The translations under genes were made by a program, and so were the position numbers. Source: an uncultured Lachnospiraceae bacterium (GTDB taxonomy: Bacteria; Bacillota; Clostridia; Lachnospirales; Lachnospiraceae). Taken from it: a DNA stretch of 64,000 bases. The notes beneath the pieces were generated by a model, which searched no databases, was not told where the DNA came from, and saw only the letters and a program-made list of their open reading frames with translations. The stretch covers positions 52,572 to 116,571 of the forward strand of contig CAJUFL010000005.1 of NCBI GenBank assembly GCA_910585605.1, written 5' to 3'. Below, piece by piece: positions 8,004 through 16,532 of this stretch. Position 1 is the stretch's first letter, and every line of letters starts with the position of its first letter.

Positions 8004-9086
8004 ATGAATTATAATTTAGCGGTAATAAAAGGAGATGGCATCGGACCGGAGGTGGTTACCGAGGCTATGAAAGTATTAGATAAGGTTGGTGAAAAGTTTG
8101 GTCATACCTTTCACTATGAGCAGCTTTTGATGGGAGGATGCTCCATTGATGCACATGGAGTACCCCTTACGGATGAAGCGGTAGCAAAGGCAAAGGAATC
8201 CGATGCGGTATTGCTAGGTTCCATTGGCGGAGATACCAGTACCTCACCATGGTATAAACTAGAGCCATCTTTAAGACCGGAGGCGGGGCTTTTAAAAATT
8301 CGTAAAGAGCTGGGATTGTTTGCAAACTTAAGACCGGCGCTCCTGTATCCGGAATTAAAGGGTGCCTGTCCGTTAAAGGAGGAGATTGCAGACAAGGGCT
8401 TTGATATGATGATCATGCGGGAACTGACAGGTGGATTATATTTTGGTGAGCGTAAAACAGTGGAGGAAAACGGCAAAAAGAAAGCCATTGACACCCTGAC
8501 TTATTCCGAAGATGAAATCAGAAGAATTGCCATCCGTGGTTTTGATATTGCCATAAAGAGACGGAAGAAAGTAACCTCTGTGGATAAGGCAAATGTATTG
8601 GATTCATCCAGACTCTGGAGGGCTGTTGTAAATGAGGTGGCAAAGGATTATCCTGAGGTAGAGGTGGAACATATGCTGGTGGATAACTGTGCCATGCAGC
8701 TTGTAAAAGACCCTGCACAGTTTGACGTGATTTTAACAGAGAATATGTTTGGTGATATTTTATCTGATGAGGCTTCCATGGTAACAGGTTCCATTGGAAT
8801 GTTAGCTTCCGCCTCTTTAAATGAGACAAAATTTGGTATGTATGAGCCAAGTGGTGGTTCGGCACCAGATATTGCAGGACAGAATAAGGCGAATCCGATC
8901 GCAACAATCCTTTCAGCGGCTATGCTTTTGCGTTTTTCTTTGGATCTTGATAAAGAAGCAGATGCCATTGAGGCGGCTGTGAAAAAGGTGTTGGAAGAAG
9001 GATACCGTACCTGCGACATTGTATCAGAGGGAACAACTTTGGTCAGCACTACGGAGATGGGGGATTTGATTACAGAGAGGATATAA
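8004..9086 (+). CDS. leuB: 3-isopropylmalate dehydrogenase
   Basis: LeuB (360 residues) oxidises and decarboxylates 3-isopropylmalate with NAD in leucine synthesis. It shows the decarboxylating dehydrogenase features: IKGDGIGPEVV at the N-terminus, the substrate arginines in the RPEAGLLKIRKELGLFANLR region, RELTGGLYFG, the metal aspartates in FDVILTENMFGDILSDEAS, and GSAPDIAGQNKANPIA for NAD. GAGAGG lies before ATG 8004. The step order leuC-leuD-leuB is kept despite the toxin pair inserted between leuD and leuB. Confidence 0.96.
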   Translation: MNYNLAVIKGDGIGPEVVTEAMKVLDKVGEKFGHTFHYEQLLMGGCSIDAHGVPLTDEAVAKAKESDAVLLGSIGGDTSTSPWYKLEPSLRPEAGLLKIRKELGLFANLRPALLYPELKGACPLKEEIADKGFDMMIMRELTGGLYFGERKTVEENGKKKAIDTLTYSEDEIRRIAIRGFDIAIKRRKKVTSVDKANVLDSSRLWRAVVNEVAKDYPEVEVEHMLVDNCAMQLVKDPAQFDVILTENMFGDILSDEASMVTGSIGMLASASLNETKFGMYEPSGGSAPDIAGQNKANPIATILSAAMLLRFSLDLDKEADAIEAAVKKVLEEGYRTCDIVSEGTTLVSTTEMGDLITERI

Positions 9087-9122
9087 ACTGAATGGCAAAT
9101 TGAAATTTGATGGAGGTTTTAA

Positions 9123-9410
9123 ATGAAATATTTTCCTATTTTTCAAGAGCTGTTTGAGTCTGACAGTATTATTTTCATGTTAATTGGATTAGTTCTTGCA
9201 GTATTCATTGGTATAAAGATGAATGACACGAGAATAAACATAATCAGTTTTATTTTAACTTTTGCTTTGTATGTACTTTGTGAATTGCTTTTCAATATAC
9301 ACACAAACTATATGACTGAATTGATTTTACTCTTTGTTGGAACTGTTGCTATAGGTGGAATAATTGGTTTCCTGATTACTACAATAGTTGTGAAAGTAAG
9401 AAAGCGGTAA
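9123..9410 (+). CDS. Small integral membrane protein (95 aa), function unknown
   Basis: The product has three predicted membrane segments (about residues 14-31, 38-57 and 65-90) with a basic tail KVRKR. GGAGG ahead of ATG 9123 is well placed. It lies 36 bases after leuB and is probably the last intact gene before the degraded stretch ahead of ilvD. I recognise no family motif; a role in transport cannot be claimed from the sequence. Confidence 0.6.
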   Translation: MKYFPIFQELFESDSIIFMLIGLVLAVFIGIKMNDTRINIISFILTFALYVLCELLFNIHTNYMTELILLFVGTVAIGGIIGFLITTIVVKVRKR

Positions 9411-9646
9411 ATTCGGATTTGCCATACAATCAGGAAGGATACCAGTTGTTCAGATTTAATGAAATTTATGATGAAATGTCACCAACCGAAGCAGAGCCAG
9501 GTTGATGACCTGCACGAGCATCAGCGAGCTTTTTTGTGATAAATTATTTGGAGAAGAAGAGATAATGCGAAAAGTATTGGATGAGGGAAAAGATGCTTCA
9601 ATTGATATTATGAAAGAATTATTAAATAATAAAAAAGGAGACGATA
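9411..9646 (+). pseudogene. Possible decayed ORF ahead of ilvD
   Basis: Pieces of protein-like sequence occur in successive frames. One piece, from about 9430, reads GYQLFRFNEIYDEMSPTEAEPG then stops near 9505. Another, from about 9502 to 9659, reads DKLFGEEEIMRKVLDEGKDA and onward to LLNNKKGDDNDEK, ending inside the start of ilvD. Between them lies the short repeat-like GAGCATCAGCGAGCTTTTTT. This could be one small gene broken by frameshift or two unrelated short peptides. AAGGAG at 9635-9640 belongs to ilvD. Confidence 0.3.
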
Positions 9647-11314
9647 ATGATGAAAAGTGATAATGTAAAAACAGGTATGCAGCAGGCACCGCATAGATCT
9701 TTGTTTAACGCCCTAGGCATGACAGAGGAAGAATTGGAAAAACCATTGGTTGGTATCGTATGTTCCTATAACGAGATTGTTCCGGGACATATGAACTTAG
9801 ATAAGATTGCCCAGGCAGTGAAGATGGGGGTTGCAGCGGCAGGTGGTACGCCGGTTATGTTTCCGGCAATCGCTGTTTGTGATGGAATTGCCATGGGACA
9901 TATCGGAATGAAATATTCGCTTGTGACAAGGGATTTGATTGCGGATTCCACAGAATGCATGGCAATTGCCCACCAGTTTGATGCACTGGTGATGATACCT
10001 AACTGTGATAAGAATGTGCCAGGTCTTTTAATGGCGGCTGCCAGAGTCAACGTGCCTACGGTATTTGTATCCGGCGGTCCTATGCTGGCAGGTCATGTAA
10101 AGGGTCATAAAACATCATTGTCTTCTATGTTTGAGGCCGTGGGCTCCTATGCAGCAGGTTCCATGAGTGAAGAGGATGTCAATGAATTTGAATGCAAGGC
10201 ATGTCCTACCTGTGGGTCCTGTTCAGGAATGTATACGGCAAATTCCATGAACTGTCTGACTGAGGCACTGGGTATGGGACTTCCGGGCAACGGAACGATT
10301 CCTGCCGTATATTCTGAGAGACTGAAGCTTGCAAAGCACGCAGGTATGGCAGTTATGGAAATGTATCATAAGAACATCCGTCCGAGGGATATTATCACAA
10401 AGGATGCAATAATGAATGCACTGACTGTAGATATGGCGCTTGGATGTTCCACAAACTCCATGCTGCATATTCCTGCGATTGCCCATGAGATTGGATTTGA
10501 TTTCGATATTGCACTGGCAAATGAGGTAAGTGCAAAGACGCCGAATCTCTGTCATCTGGCACCAGCAGGTCCTACTTATATGGAGGATCTGAATGAAGCC
10601 GGAGGTGTCTATGCGGTAATGAACCAGTTAAAGCAGAAGGGACTTTTAAATGAAGATTGTCTGACTGTGACCGGCAAGACCATCGGTGAGGCAGTGGAAG
10701 GGGCAGTAAATAAGAATCCTGAGGTGATCCGTCCTCTTGATAATCCATACAGTGAAACAGGTGGTCTTGCAGTATTAAAAGGCAACCTTGCACCGGACGG
10801 TTCTGTGGTGAAGCGCTCCGCAGTGGTTCAGGAAATGATGAAGCATGAAGGACCGGCAAGAGTGTTTGACTGTGAAGAGGATGCGATTGCTGCCATTAAG
10901 GGAGGTAAGATCGTATCCGGAGATGTGGTGGTAATCCGTTATGAAGGACCAAAGGGCGGACCTGGTATGAGGGAAATGCTGAACCCAACCTCTGCAATTG
11001 CAGGTATGGGACTGGGTTCCTCTGTGGCACTGATTACGGACGGACGTTTTTCGGGGGCAAGCCGTGGAGCTTCTATCGGTCATGTTTCACCGGAAGCAGC
11101 AGTAGGCGGTCCTATTGCCTTTGTGGAAGAAGGGGATATCATTAAGATTGACATTGATAATCATAGTCTGGAATTAGATATTTCCGAAGAGGAAATGGCA
11201 AAGAGAAAGGCAGCCTGGACACCGAGACAGCCGAAAGTCACTACCGGTTATCTTGCAAGATACGCAAAAATGGTGACATCCGGAAACCGTGGTGCGGTCT
11301 TGGAACTTGATTAA
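9647..11314 (+). CDS. ilvD: Dihydroxy-acid dehydratase
   Basis: IlvD (555 residues) dehydrates 2,3-dihydroxy acids to the 2-oxo acid precursors of valine and isoleucine. Cluster ligands Cys120 (PNCDKNVPG) and Cys192 (CGSCSGMYTANSMN) are clear. At the first site the sequence is VPGHMN, as in E. coli IlvD, rather than a PCN-type cysteine, suggesting an oxygen-labile Fe-S cluster. The Mg-site region SVALITDGRFSGASRG is present. Two ATGs (9647, 9650) are both usable with AAGGAG at 9635-9640. Its product also feeds the leucine genes upstream. Confidence 0.96.
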   Translation: MMKSDNVKTGMQQAPHRSLFNALGMTEEELEKPLVGIVCSYNEIVPGHMNLDKIAQAVKMGVAAAGGTPVMFPAIAVCDGIAMGHIGMKYSLVTRDLIADSTECMAIAHQFDALVMIPNCDKNVPGLLMAAARVNVPTVFVSGGPMLAGHVKGHKTSLSSMFEAVGSYAAGSMSEEDVNEFECKACPTCGSCSGMYTANSMNCLTEALGMGLPGNGTIPAVYSERLKLAKHAGMAVMEMYHKNIRPRDIITKDAIMNALTVDMALGCSTNSMLHIPAIAHEIGFDFDIALANEVSAKTPNLCHLAPAGPTYMEDLNEAGGVYAVMNQLKQKGLLNEDCLTVTGKTIGEAVEGAVNKNPEVIRPLDNPYSETGGLAVLKGNLAPDGSVVKRSAVVQEMMKHEGPARVFDCEEDAIAAIKGGKIVSGDVVVIRYEGPKGGPGMREMLNPTSAIAGMGLGSSVALITDGRFSGASRGASIGHVSPEAAVGGPIAFVEEGDIIKIDIDNHSLELDISEEEMAKRKAAWTPRQPKVTTGYLARYAKMVTSGNRGAVLELD

Positions 11315-11387
11315 TATGTAAAAAAAGGATAAAATTAGGGGAATGATTGTAAAAATACGGTTATTCTGATAGATTTTTTGTGAAAGT

Positions 11388-11393
11388 TATAAT
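11388..11393 (+). promoter_or_regulatory. Candidate -10 element for ilvB
   Basis: A consensus TATAAT lies in the 213-bp ilvD-ilvB gap, about 135 bases ahead of ilvB. No good -35 hexamer is found at 17 bp, so this is a weak call, possibly needing an activator. Confidence 0.3.
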
Positions 11394-11470
11394 ATTTACT
11401 TTACAAATCCCATATAAAAGATTTATGATTGTAGGGATATGTTAAAAATGAATATTATGTATTGCAGGTT

Positions 11471-11496
11471 TATGGGAAACGGAAGTGTTTCCCATA
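11471..11496 (+). promoter_or_regulatory. Perfect 10-bp inverted repeat in the ilvB leader
   Basis: TATGGGAAAC at 11471-11480 pairs fully with GTTTCCCATA at 11487-11496 around a 6-base loop. It ends 31 bases before ATG 11528 and has no T tract behind it, so it is not a standard terminator. It could be an operator dyad or an RNA hairpin in the leader. Confidence 0.5.
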
Positions 11497-11527
11497 GACT
11501 GACTACATTTGGTAAGGAGATAAGAAG

Positions 11528-13207
11528 ATGAAACAGTTAACAGGTTCGGAAATTATAATTGAATGTTTAAAAGAACAGGGTGTTGATACTGTATTTGGCT
11601 ATCCGGGCGGAACCATATTAAATGTATATGATGCACTTTATGAGCATCAGGATGAGATTACCCATATATTAACGTCTCATGAACAGGGAGCTTCCCATGC
11701 AGCAGATGGTTATGCAAGGGCTACCGGCAAGGTAGGTGTATGTATGGCAACCTCTGGTCCCGGAGCAACTAATCTGGTTACGGGAATCGCAACAGCTTAT
11801 ATGGATTCTATCCCTATGGTTGCAATTACAGCCAATGTTGGAGTTTCCTTATTGGGAAAGGACTCCTTTCAGGAGGTTGATATCGCAGGTGTTGTTATGC
11901 CGGTTACCAAACATAGCTTTATTGTGAAAAACGTGCATGAATTGGCAAATACGATTCGCCGTGCATTTAAGATTGCACAGACAGGAAGACCGGGACCGGT
12001 ACTTGTGGATGTTACAAAGGATGTTACGGCAAATCTTGCAGATTATGAATATAAAAAGCCTGAGGAGATTACTCCGCGTACTGATACGATCAACGAGTCT
12101 GATTTGGAAGAGGTTGCAAAACTGATTAAAAAATCCCAAAAGCCGTTTTTGATGGTAGGAGGCGGTGTGGTTGCTTCTAACGCCCATAAAGAGCTCAGGG
12201 AGTTTGCAAAGCTTTTGGATGCACCGGTTTGCGATACCTTAATGGGCAAGGGTGTTATAGATGGAAATAATCCACATTATACAGGAATGGTGGGTATGCA
12301 CGGAACAAAGACCTCCAATTTCGGAGTGACCGCTTCTGATTTACTGATTGTTGTAGGAGGGCGTTTTTCTGACCGTGTAATTGGCAATGCCAAGAAATTT
12401 GCCAATGATGCAAAGATTGTTCAGATTGATGTGGATCCGGCAGAGATTAATAAAAATATTGTGGTGGATGCCAGCATTATAGGAGATGCAAAGGAAGTAT
12501 TAAAACGTCTTAATAAGATGATCGTACAAAAGGATAATAAGGAATGGTTAGAGGAGGTTGCTGCACTAGAGCAGAAGTTCCCTAATACATATCCAGTTGA
12601 TATTTTAACCGGTCCTACTGTCATTTCAAAAATATATGAGATGACACAAGGTGATGCTATTATTACAACGGATGTTGGACAGCATCAGATGTGGGCAGCC
12701 CAGATGTACCGATATAAGGAGCCAAGGCAGCTGCTGACTTCTGGTGGACTTGGAACCATGGGATATGGACTGGGAGCATGTATTGGTGCCAAAATGGGCA
12801 GAAGAGATAAAGTTGTTGTAAATATTGCAGGAGACGGCTGTTTCCGTATGAATATGAATGAGATTGCAACAGCAACCCGTTATAATATTCCGATTATTCA
12901 GGTGGTGATCAATAATCATGTGCTGGGCATGGTTCGCCAGTGGCAGACTTTATTCTATAATAAGCATTATTCTAATACCATTTTAAATGATGCGGTGGAT
13001 TTCGTTAAGGTATCGGAAGGTATGGGGGCTTTGGCATTTAAGGCGACAACCATTTCTGAATTTGAGGATGCATTTAAAAAGGCATTAGATTCTGGAAGGC
13101 CCTGCGTAATTGATGCTCAGATCGATGCAGATGATAAGGTATGGCCTATGGTAGCAGCCGGACAGCCAATTTCTACCTGCTTCTCAGAAGAAGATTTAGA
13201 GAAATAA
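11528..13207 (+). CDS. ilvB: Acetolactate (acetohydroxyacid) synthase, large catalytic subunit
   Basis: This 559-residue ThDP enzyme condenses pyruvate with pyruvate or 2-oxobutyrate at the first committed step to valine, leucine and isoleucine. The catalytic Glu52 is in SHEQGASHAADGYARATG, followed by the FAD/ThDP middle domain (FLMVGGGVVASNA, LLIVVGGRFSDR). The ThDP motif GDG...NN appears as GDGCFRMNMNEIATA through VVINNHVLGMVRQW. AAGGAG at 11514-11519 gives the start. No ilvN regulatory subunit or ilvC follows; serC does. It may use a regulatory subunit encoded elsewhere or work without one. Confidence 0.95.
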   Translation: MKQLTGSEIIIECLKEQGVDTVFGYPGGTILNVYDALYEHQDEITHILTSHEQGASHAADGYARATGKVGVCMATSGPGATNLVTGIATAYMDSIPMVAITANVGVSLLGKDSFQEVDIAGVVMPVTKHSFIVKNVHELANTIRRAFKIAQTGRPGPVLVDVTKDVTANLADYEYKKPEEITPRTDTINESDLEEVAKLIKKSQKPFLMVGGGVVASNAHKELREFAKLLDAPVCDTLMGKGVIDGNNPHYTGMVGMHGTKTSNFGVTASDLLIVVGGRFSDRVIGNAKKFANDAKIVQIDVDPAEINKNIVVDASIIGDAKEVLKRLNKMIVQKDNKEWLEEVAALEQKFPNTYPVDILTGPTVISKIYEMTQGDAIITTDVGQHQMWAAQMYRYKEPRQLLTSGGLGTMGYGLGACIGAKMGRRDKVVVNIAGDGCFRMNMNEIATATRYNIPIIQVVINNHVLGMVRQWQTLFYNKHYSNTILNDAVDFVKVSEGMGALAFKATTISEFEDAFKKALDSGRPCVIDAQIDADDKVWPMVAAGQPISTCFSEEDLEK

Positions 13208-13259
13208 ATTTCTGACTGGTCAGGAAAAGGTAATAGAAAGACCAATGAACAAACTATTG

Positions 13260-13290
13260 AAATGTAAAATGCGAAGCATTTCACATTTTT
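13260..13290 (+). promoter_or_regulatory. Long hairpin between ilvB and serC
   Basis: AAATGTAAAATGC (13260-13272) pairs with GCATTTCACATTT (13276-13288) with a single mismatch around GAA, followed by two more T. It lies 53 bases after ilvB and 41 before serC. It may be a weak terminator or an attenuating or processing hairpin that lowers readthrough into serC-serA. Confidence 0.5.
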
Positions 13291-13330
13291 AGACATAGTA
13301 TATTTAAAGAAACATTTAGGAGGATATGAA

Positions 13331-14416
13331 ATGGAAAGAGTTTACAATTTTTCAGCAGGACCGTCTGTGTTACCAGAGGTTGTGTTAAAGCAGGCAGCAG
13401 AAGAGATGCTTAACTACAACGGTACGGGAATGAGCGTTATGGAGATGAGCCACCGTTCGAAGGCTTTTGAGGAGATTATTCAGAGTGCAGAACAGGATTT
13501 GCGGGATTTATTAGAGATTCCGGACAATTATAAGGTGCTGTTTTTACAGGGGGGCGCTTCTCAGCAGTTTGCAGCCATTCCAATGAACCTGATGAAAAAT
13601 GGTGTTGCAGATTATATTATTACAGGACAGTGGGCAAAAAAGGCATTTGAAGAGGCAAAGCAGTACGGAAAGGTAAAAGCAGTTGCTTCTTCTGCAGATA
13701 AAACTTTTTCCTATATCCCCGACTGTAGTGATCTGGATATTGATGAAGATGCAGATTATGTATATATCTGCCATAACAATACGATTTACGGAACAGCATA
13801 TAAAAAGCTTCCTAATACCAAAGGAAAGATTTTAGTTGCAGATATGTCATCAGATATCCTGTCACAGCCGGTTAATGTAAAGGATTATGGTCTGATTTAC
13901 TTTGGTGTTCAGAAGAATGTGGGTCCGGCAGGTGTTGTAGTAGTAATCATCCGGGAGGATTTAATTACGGATGATGTGCTTTCCGGTACACCGACCATGT
14001 TAAAATATAAAACGCAGGCTGATGCGGATTCCTTATATAATACACCTCCTGCATATGGTATTTATATCTGTGGCAAGGTATTCAAATGGGTAAAGGAAAT
14101 GGGCGGTCTTTCCGCAATGAAGATTCATAATGAGAAAAAAGCGGCAATTCTGTATGACTTTTTAGATTCTTCCAAATTATTTAAGGGAACTGTTGTGAAA
14201 GAGGATCGTTCTTTAATGAACGTGCCGTTTGTGACAGGGGATGAAGAGCTGGATGCCAAGTTTGTAAAAGAGGCAGCAGCAGCAGGCTTTGTGAATTTAA
14301 AGGGACACAGGAGTGTTGGTGGTATGCGTGCATCAATTTACAATGCTATGCCAATTGAGGGAGTAGAAAAACTGGTTGCTTTTATGAAAGAATTTGAGGC
14401 AAATAATGCCAAATAA
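13331..14416 (+). CDS. serC: Phosphoserine aminotransferase
   Basis: SerC (361 residues) transfers an amino group from glutamate to 3-phosphohydroxypyruvate in serine synthesis and can serve pyridoxal synthesis. It is a class V PLP enzyme: YNFSAGPSVLPE at the N-terminus, FLQGGASQQFA for phosphate and cofactor binding, the PLP lysine Lys195 in YFGVQKNVGPAG, and the C-terminal HRSVGGMRASIYNA. AGGAGG at 13318-13323 is seven bases from ATG 13331. It forms a tight pair with serA 24 bases downstream. Confidence 0.96.
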   Translation: MERVYNFSAGPSVLPEVVLKQAAEEMLNYNGTGMSVMEMSHRSKAFEEIIQSAEQDLRDLLEIPDNYKVLFLQGGASQQFAAIPMNLMKNGVADYIITGQWAKKAFEEAKQYGKVKAVASSADKTFSYIPDCSDLDIDEDADYVYICHNNTIYGTAYKKLPNTKGKILVADMSSDILSQPVNVKDYGLIYFGVQKNVGPAGVVVVIIREDLITDDVLSGTPTMLKYKTQADADSLYNTPPAYGIYICGKVFKWVKEMGGLSAMKIHNEKKAAILYDFLDSSKLFKGTVVKEDRSLMNVPFVTGDEELDAKFVKEAAAAGFVNLKGHRSVGGMRASIYNAMPIEGVEKLVAFMKEFEANNAK

Positions 14417-14440
14417 ATAGAGGAAATGAAAGGAGTCATA

Positions 14441-15601
14441 ATGACTAAAGTAAATTGTTTAAATCCAATCGCAGCATGTGGTCTGGATTTGTTTTCAAAT
14501 AATTATGAGATAGTAGACAGCATGGAAAATGCAGAGGCAGTTTTAGTCCGTTCTGCATCCATGCATAATCTGGAGTTTACAGAGAATCTGGCAGCCATAG
14601 CAAGAGCCGGTGCCGGAGTCAACAATATTCCGCTGGACCAGTGTGCCGAAAAAGGTATTGTTGTATTTAATACACCTGGAGCCAATGCAAATGGTGTAAA
14701 AGAAATAGTTGTTGCAGGTCTTTTACTGGCTTCCCGTGATTTAATAGGAGGATATAACTGGGTAAAAGAAAATGCTTCAGATGCTGATATTGCAAAGCAG
14801 GTAGAAAAGCAGAAAAAGAATTTTGCTGGAAATGAAATTCAGGGCAAAAAACTGGGTGTCATCGGTTTAGGTGCTATTGGTGCAAAGGTGGCAAATATTG
14901 CTTTCCGTCTTGGCATGGAGGTATATGGCTATGATCCGTATGTATCTGTTGATGCTGCATGGTCTCTTTCTCGCCATATTAAGCATATTACCAATGTAGA
15001 GGATATCTATAAAGATTGTGATTATATTACGATTCATGTGCCGGCATTGGACAGCACCAAGGGAATGCTTAATAAAGATGCTTTTGCAATGATGAAGGAT
15101 GGTGTCCGTATCCTTAATTTTGCAAGGGATATCCTGGTGAATGAGGAAGATATCAAAGAAGCTCTGGCTTCCGGTAAGGTTGCCAGATATGTGACAGATT
15201 TTCCAAATACGACTGTTGCAGGAGTAGATCACGTTATTACATTACCGCATTTAGGAGCTTCTACAGAAGAATCAGAAGATAACTGTGCAATTATGGCGGT
15301 AAAACAGATTGTTGATTTTATGGAGAACGGTAATATCAAGAATTCTGTCAATTATCCTGCATGTGATGCAGGTGTATGTACGACTGCTGCCAGAGTGGCA
15401 ATCTGCCATAAGAATATTCCAGATATGCTGACAAGATTTACGGGTGTATTTTCTAAAAAATCCATTAATATATCTAATATGGTAAGTAAGTCTAAGGGAG
15501 AGTGGGCATATACGATATTGGATGTGGAGTCGGATGTGGATGAAGACAGCAAAAATGAACTGGCGGCTGTTACTGGTGTCGTGAAGGTCAGAGTTATTTA
15601 A
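14441..15601 (+). CDS. serA: D-3-phosphoglycerate dehydrogenase
   Basis: SerA (386 residues) oxidises 3-phosphoglycerate with NAD, supplying SerC. The Rossmann motif GVIGLGAIGAKVAN, the catalytic Arg in NFARDILVNEEDI, and the His of LPHLGASTEESEDN are visible. A C-terminal ACT-type regulatory domain (about residues 310-386; SKKSINISNMVSKSKG) suggests serine feedback. I chose ATG 14441, six bases after AAAGGAG, instead of the in-frame ATG 14426, which lies inside the ribosome binding region. The length matches the short SerA class without the extra intervening domain. Confidence 0.95.
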   Translation: MTKVNCLNPIAACGLDLFSNNYEIVDSMENAEAVLVRSASMHNLEFTENLAAIARAGAGVNNIPLDQCAEKGIVVFNTPGANANGVKEIVVAGLLLASRDLIGGYNWVKENASDADIAKQVEKQKKNFAGNEIQGKKLGVIGLGAIGAKVANIAFRLGMEVYGYDPYVSVDAAWSLSRHIKHITNVEDIYKDCDYITIHVPALDSTKGMLNKDAFAMMKDGVRILNFARDILVNEEDIKEALASGKVARYVTDFPNTTVAGVDHVITLPHLGASTEESEDNCAIMAVKQIVDFMENGNIKNSVNYPACDAGVCTTAARVAICHKNIPDMLTRFTGVFSKKSINISNMVSKSKGEWAYTILDVESDVDEDSKNELAAVTGVVKVRVI

Positions 15602-15636
15602 AGTGAAGGAAAGCCGGTCGGCTATATGATATAAAG

Positions 15637-15770
15637 AGGCTGTCACATTAAAATATTCTTTCTTTTGCTATACAAATTTGACAAAGATAAGTAGAAGTTA
15701 AGCAGCGTACTACAGCGTTCTTTGTTGATTTGTGAGCAAAATGGGGGGATAGGGTTTAGTGTGGCAGTCT
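15637..15770. repeat. MITE-like element with long complementary ends, copy 1
   Basis: The ends AGGCTGTCACATTAAA (15637-15652) and TTTAGTGTGGCAGTCT (15755-15770) pair along all 16 positions when G-T wobbles are allowed, enclosing about 100 bases without a gene. The right end runs into ATTTTTT, so the RNA would also fold like a terminator for serA. Its right half (GCAAAATGGGGGGATAGG) and left-interior TTTTGCTATACAAATTT recur in shortened form at 19168-19250. No clear target-site duplication is visible. Confidence 0.55.
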
Positions 15771-15857
15771 ATTTTTTACACTGATATTTCATAAAAAGGT
15801 TATAGAATTTAATAGATTGTGGATATCATAAAGTTAGGAATAAGGAGAAGAACGATT

Positions 15858-16532
15858 ATGGTGGTTAGCCTTCTGGTAGCAGATGATGATGATTTGTTAA
15901 GAAATTTGGTGAAAGAGGTTTTGGAAGAGCAGGGTTATCAGGTATATGAGGCAGCAGACGGTGAAGAGGCGTTGGATATATTTTGGGAGCATTCAGAAAT
16001 TGCACTGGTGATTCTGGATATTATGATGCCGAAGCTGGATGGAATGACAGTACTTGATGAAATACGGGAGAGATCAGATGTCCCGATTCTAATGCTGACT
16101 GCTTTAGGAGATTCTTCCAGTGAATTATCCTGTTTGAAACATGGTGCCAGTGACTTTGTAAGTAAGCCTTTTCACTATGAAATACTGGTGGAACGTGTAA
16201 AAAATCTGTTAAAGCTGACAAAAACACAAAACCTTGATAATATCCAGCTGGGGATTTTAGAGATTGACCCTGCAGGACATAAGGTGTATGTTCGGGAAAA
16301 AGAAGTGATATTAAATAATAAAGAGTTTCAATTGCTGGAATTTTTGGTGAATAATAAAAGTATTGTACTTTCGAGAGAGAAGATTTTGGACAGAATCTGG
16401 GGATATGATTATGACGGGGATATCCGGACCATAGATACCCATGTAAAAATGCTAAGGGCCAGTCTTGGTGAGGCAGGGAATTATATCAAAACAATCCGAG
16501 GAATTGGTTATTCGTTTGAGGAGATACAATGA
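15858..16532 (+). CDS. OmpR/PhoB-family response regulator
   Basis: This 224-residue two-component regulator has a complete receiver: the acidic cluster in LLVADDDDLLRNLV, phospho-acceptor Asp54 in LVILDIMMPKLDG, a Thr in LMLTALG and the Lys in FVSKPFH. A winged-helix DNA-binding domain follows (about 130-224: NNKEFQLLEFLVNNKSIVLSREKIL and GDIRTIDTHVKMLR). Start ATG 15858 has AAGGAG at 15842-15847; a longer frame from 15819 has no site. It overlaps the kinase gene by four bases (ATGA), so both are co-translated. The signal is unknown. Confidence 0.93.
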   Translation: MVVSLLVADDDDLLRNLVKEVLEEQGYQVYEAADGEEALDIFWEHSEIALVILDIMMPKLDGMTVLDEIRERSDVPILMLTALGDSSSELSCLKHGASDFVSKPFHYEILVERVKNLLKLTKTQNLDNIQLGILEIDPAGHKVYVREKEVILNNKEFQLLEFLVNNKSIVLSREKILDRIWGYDYDGDIRTIDTHVKMLRASLGEAGNYIKTIRGIGYSFEEIQ

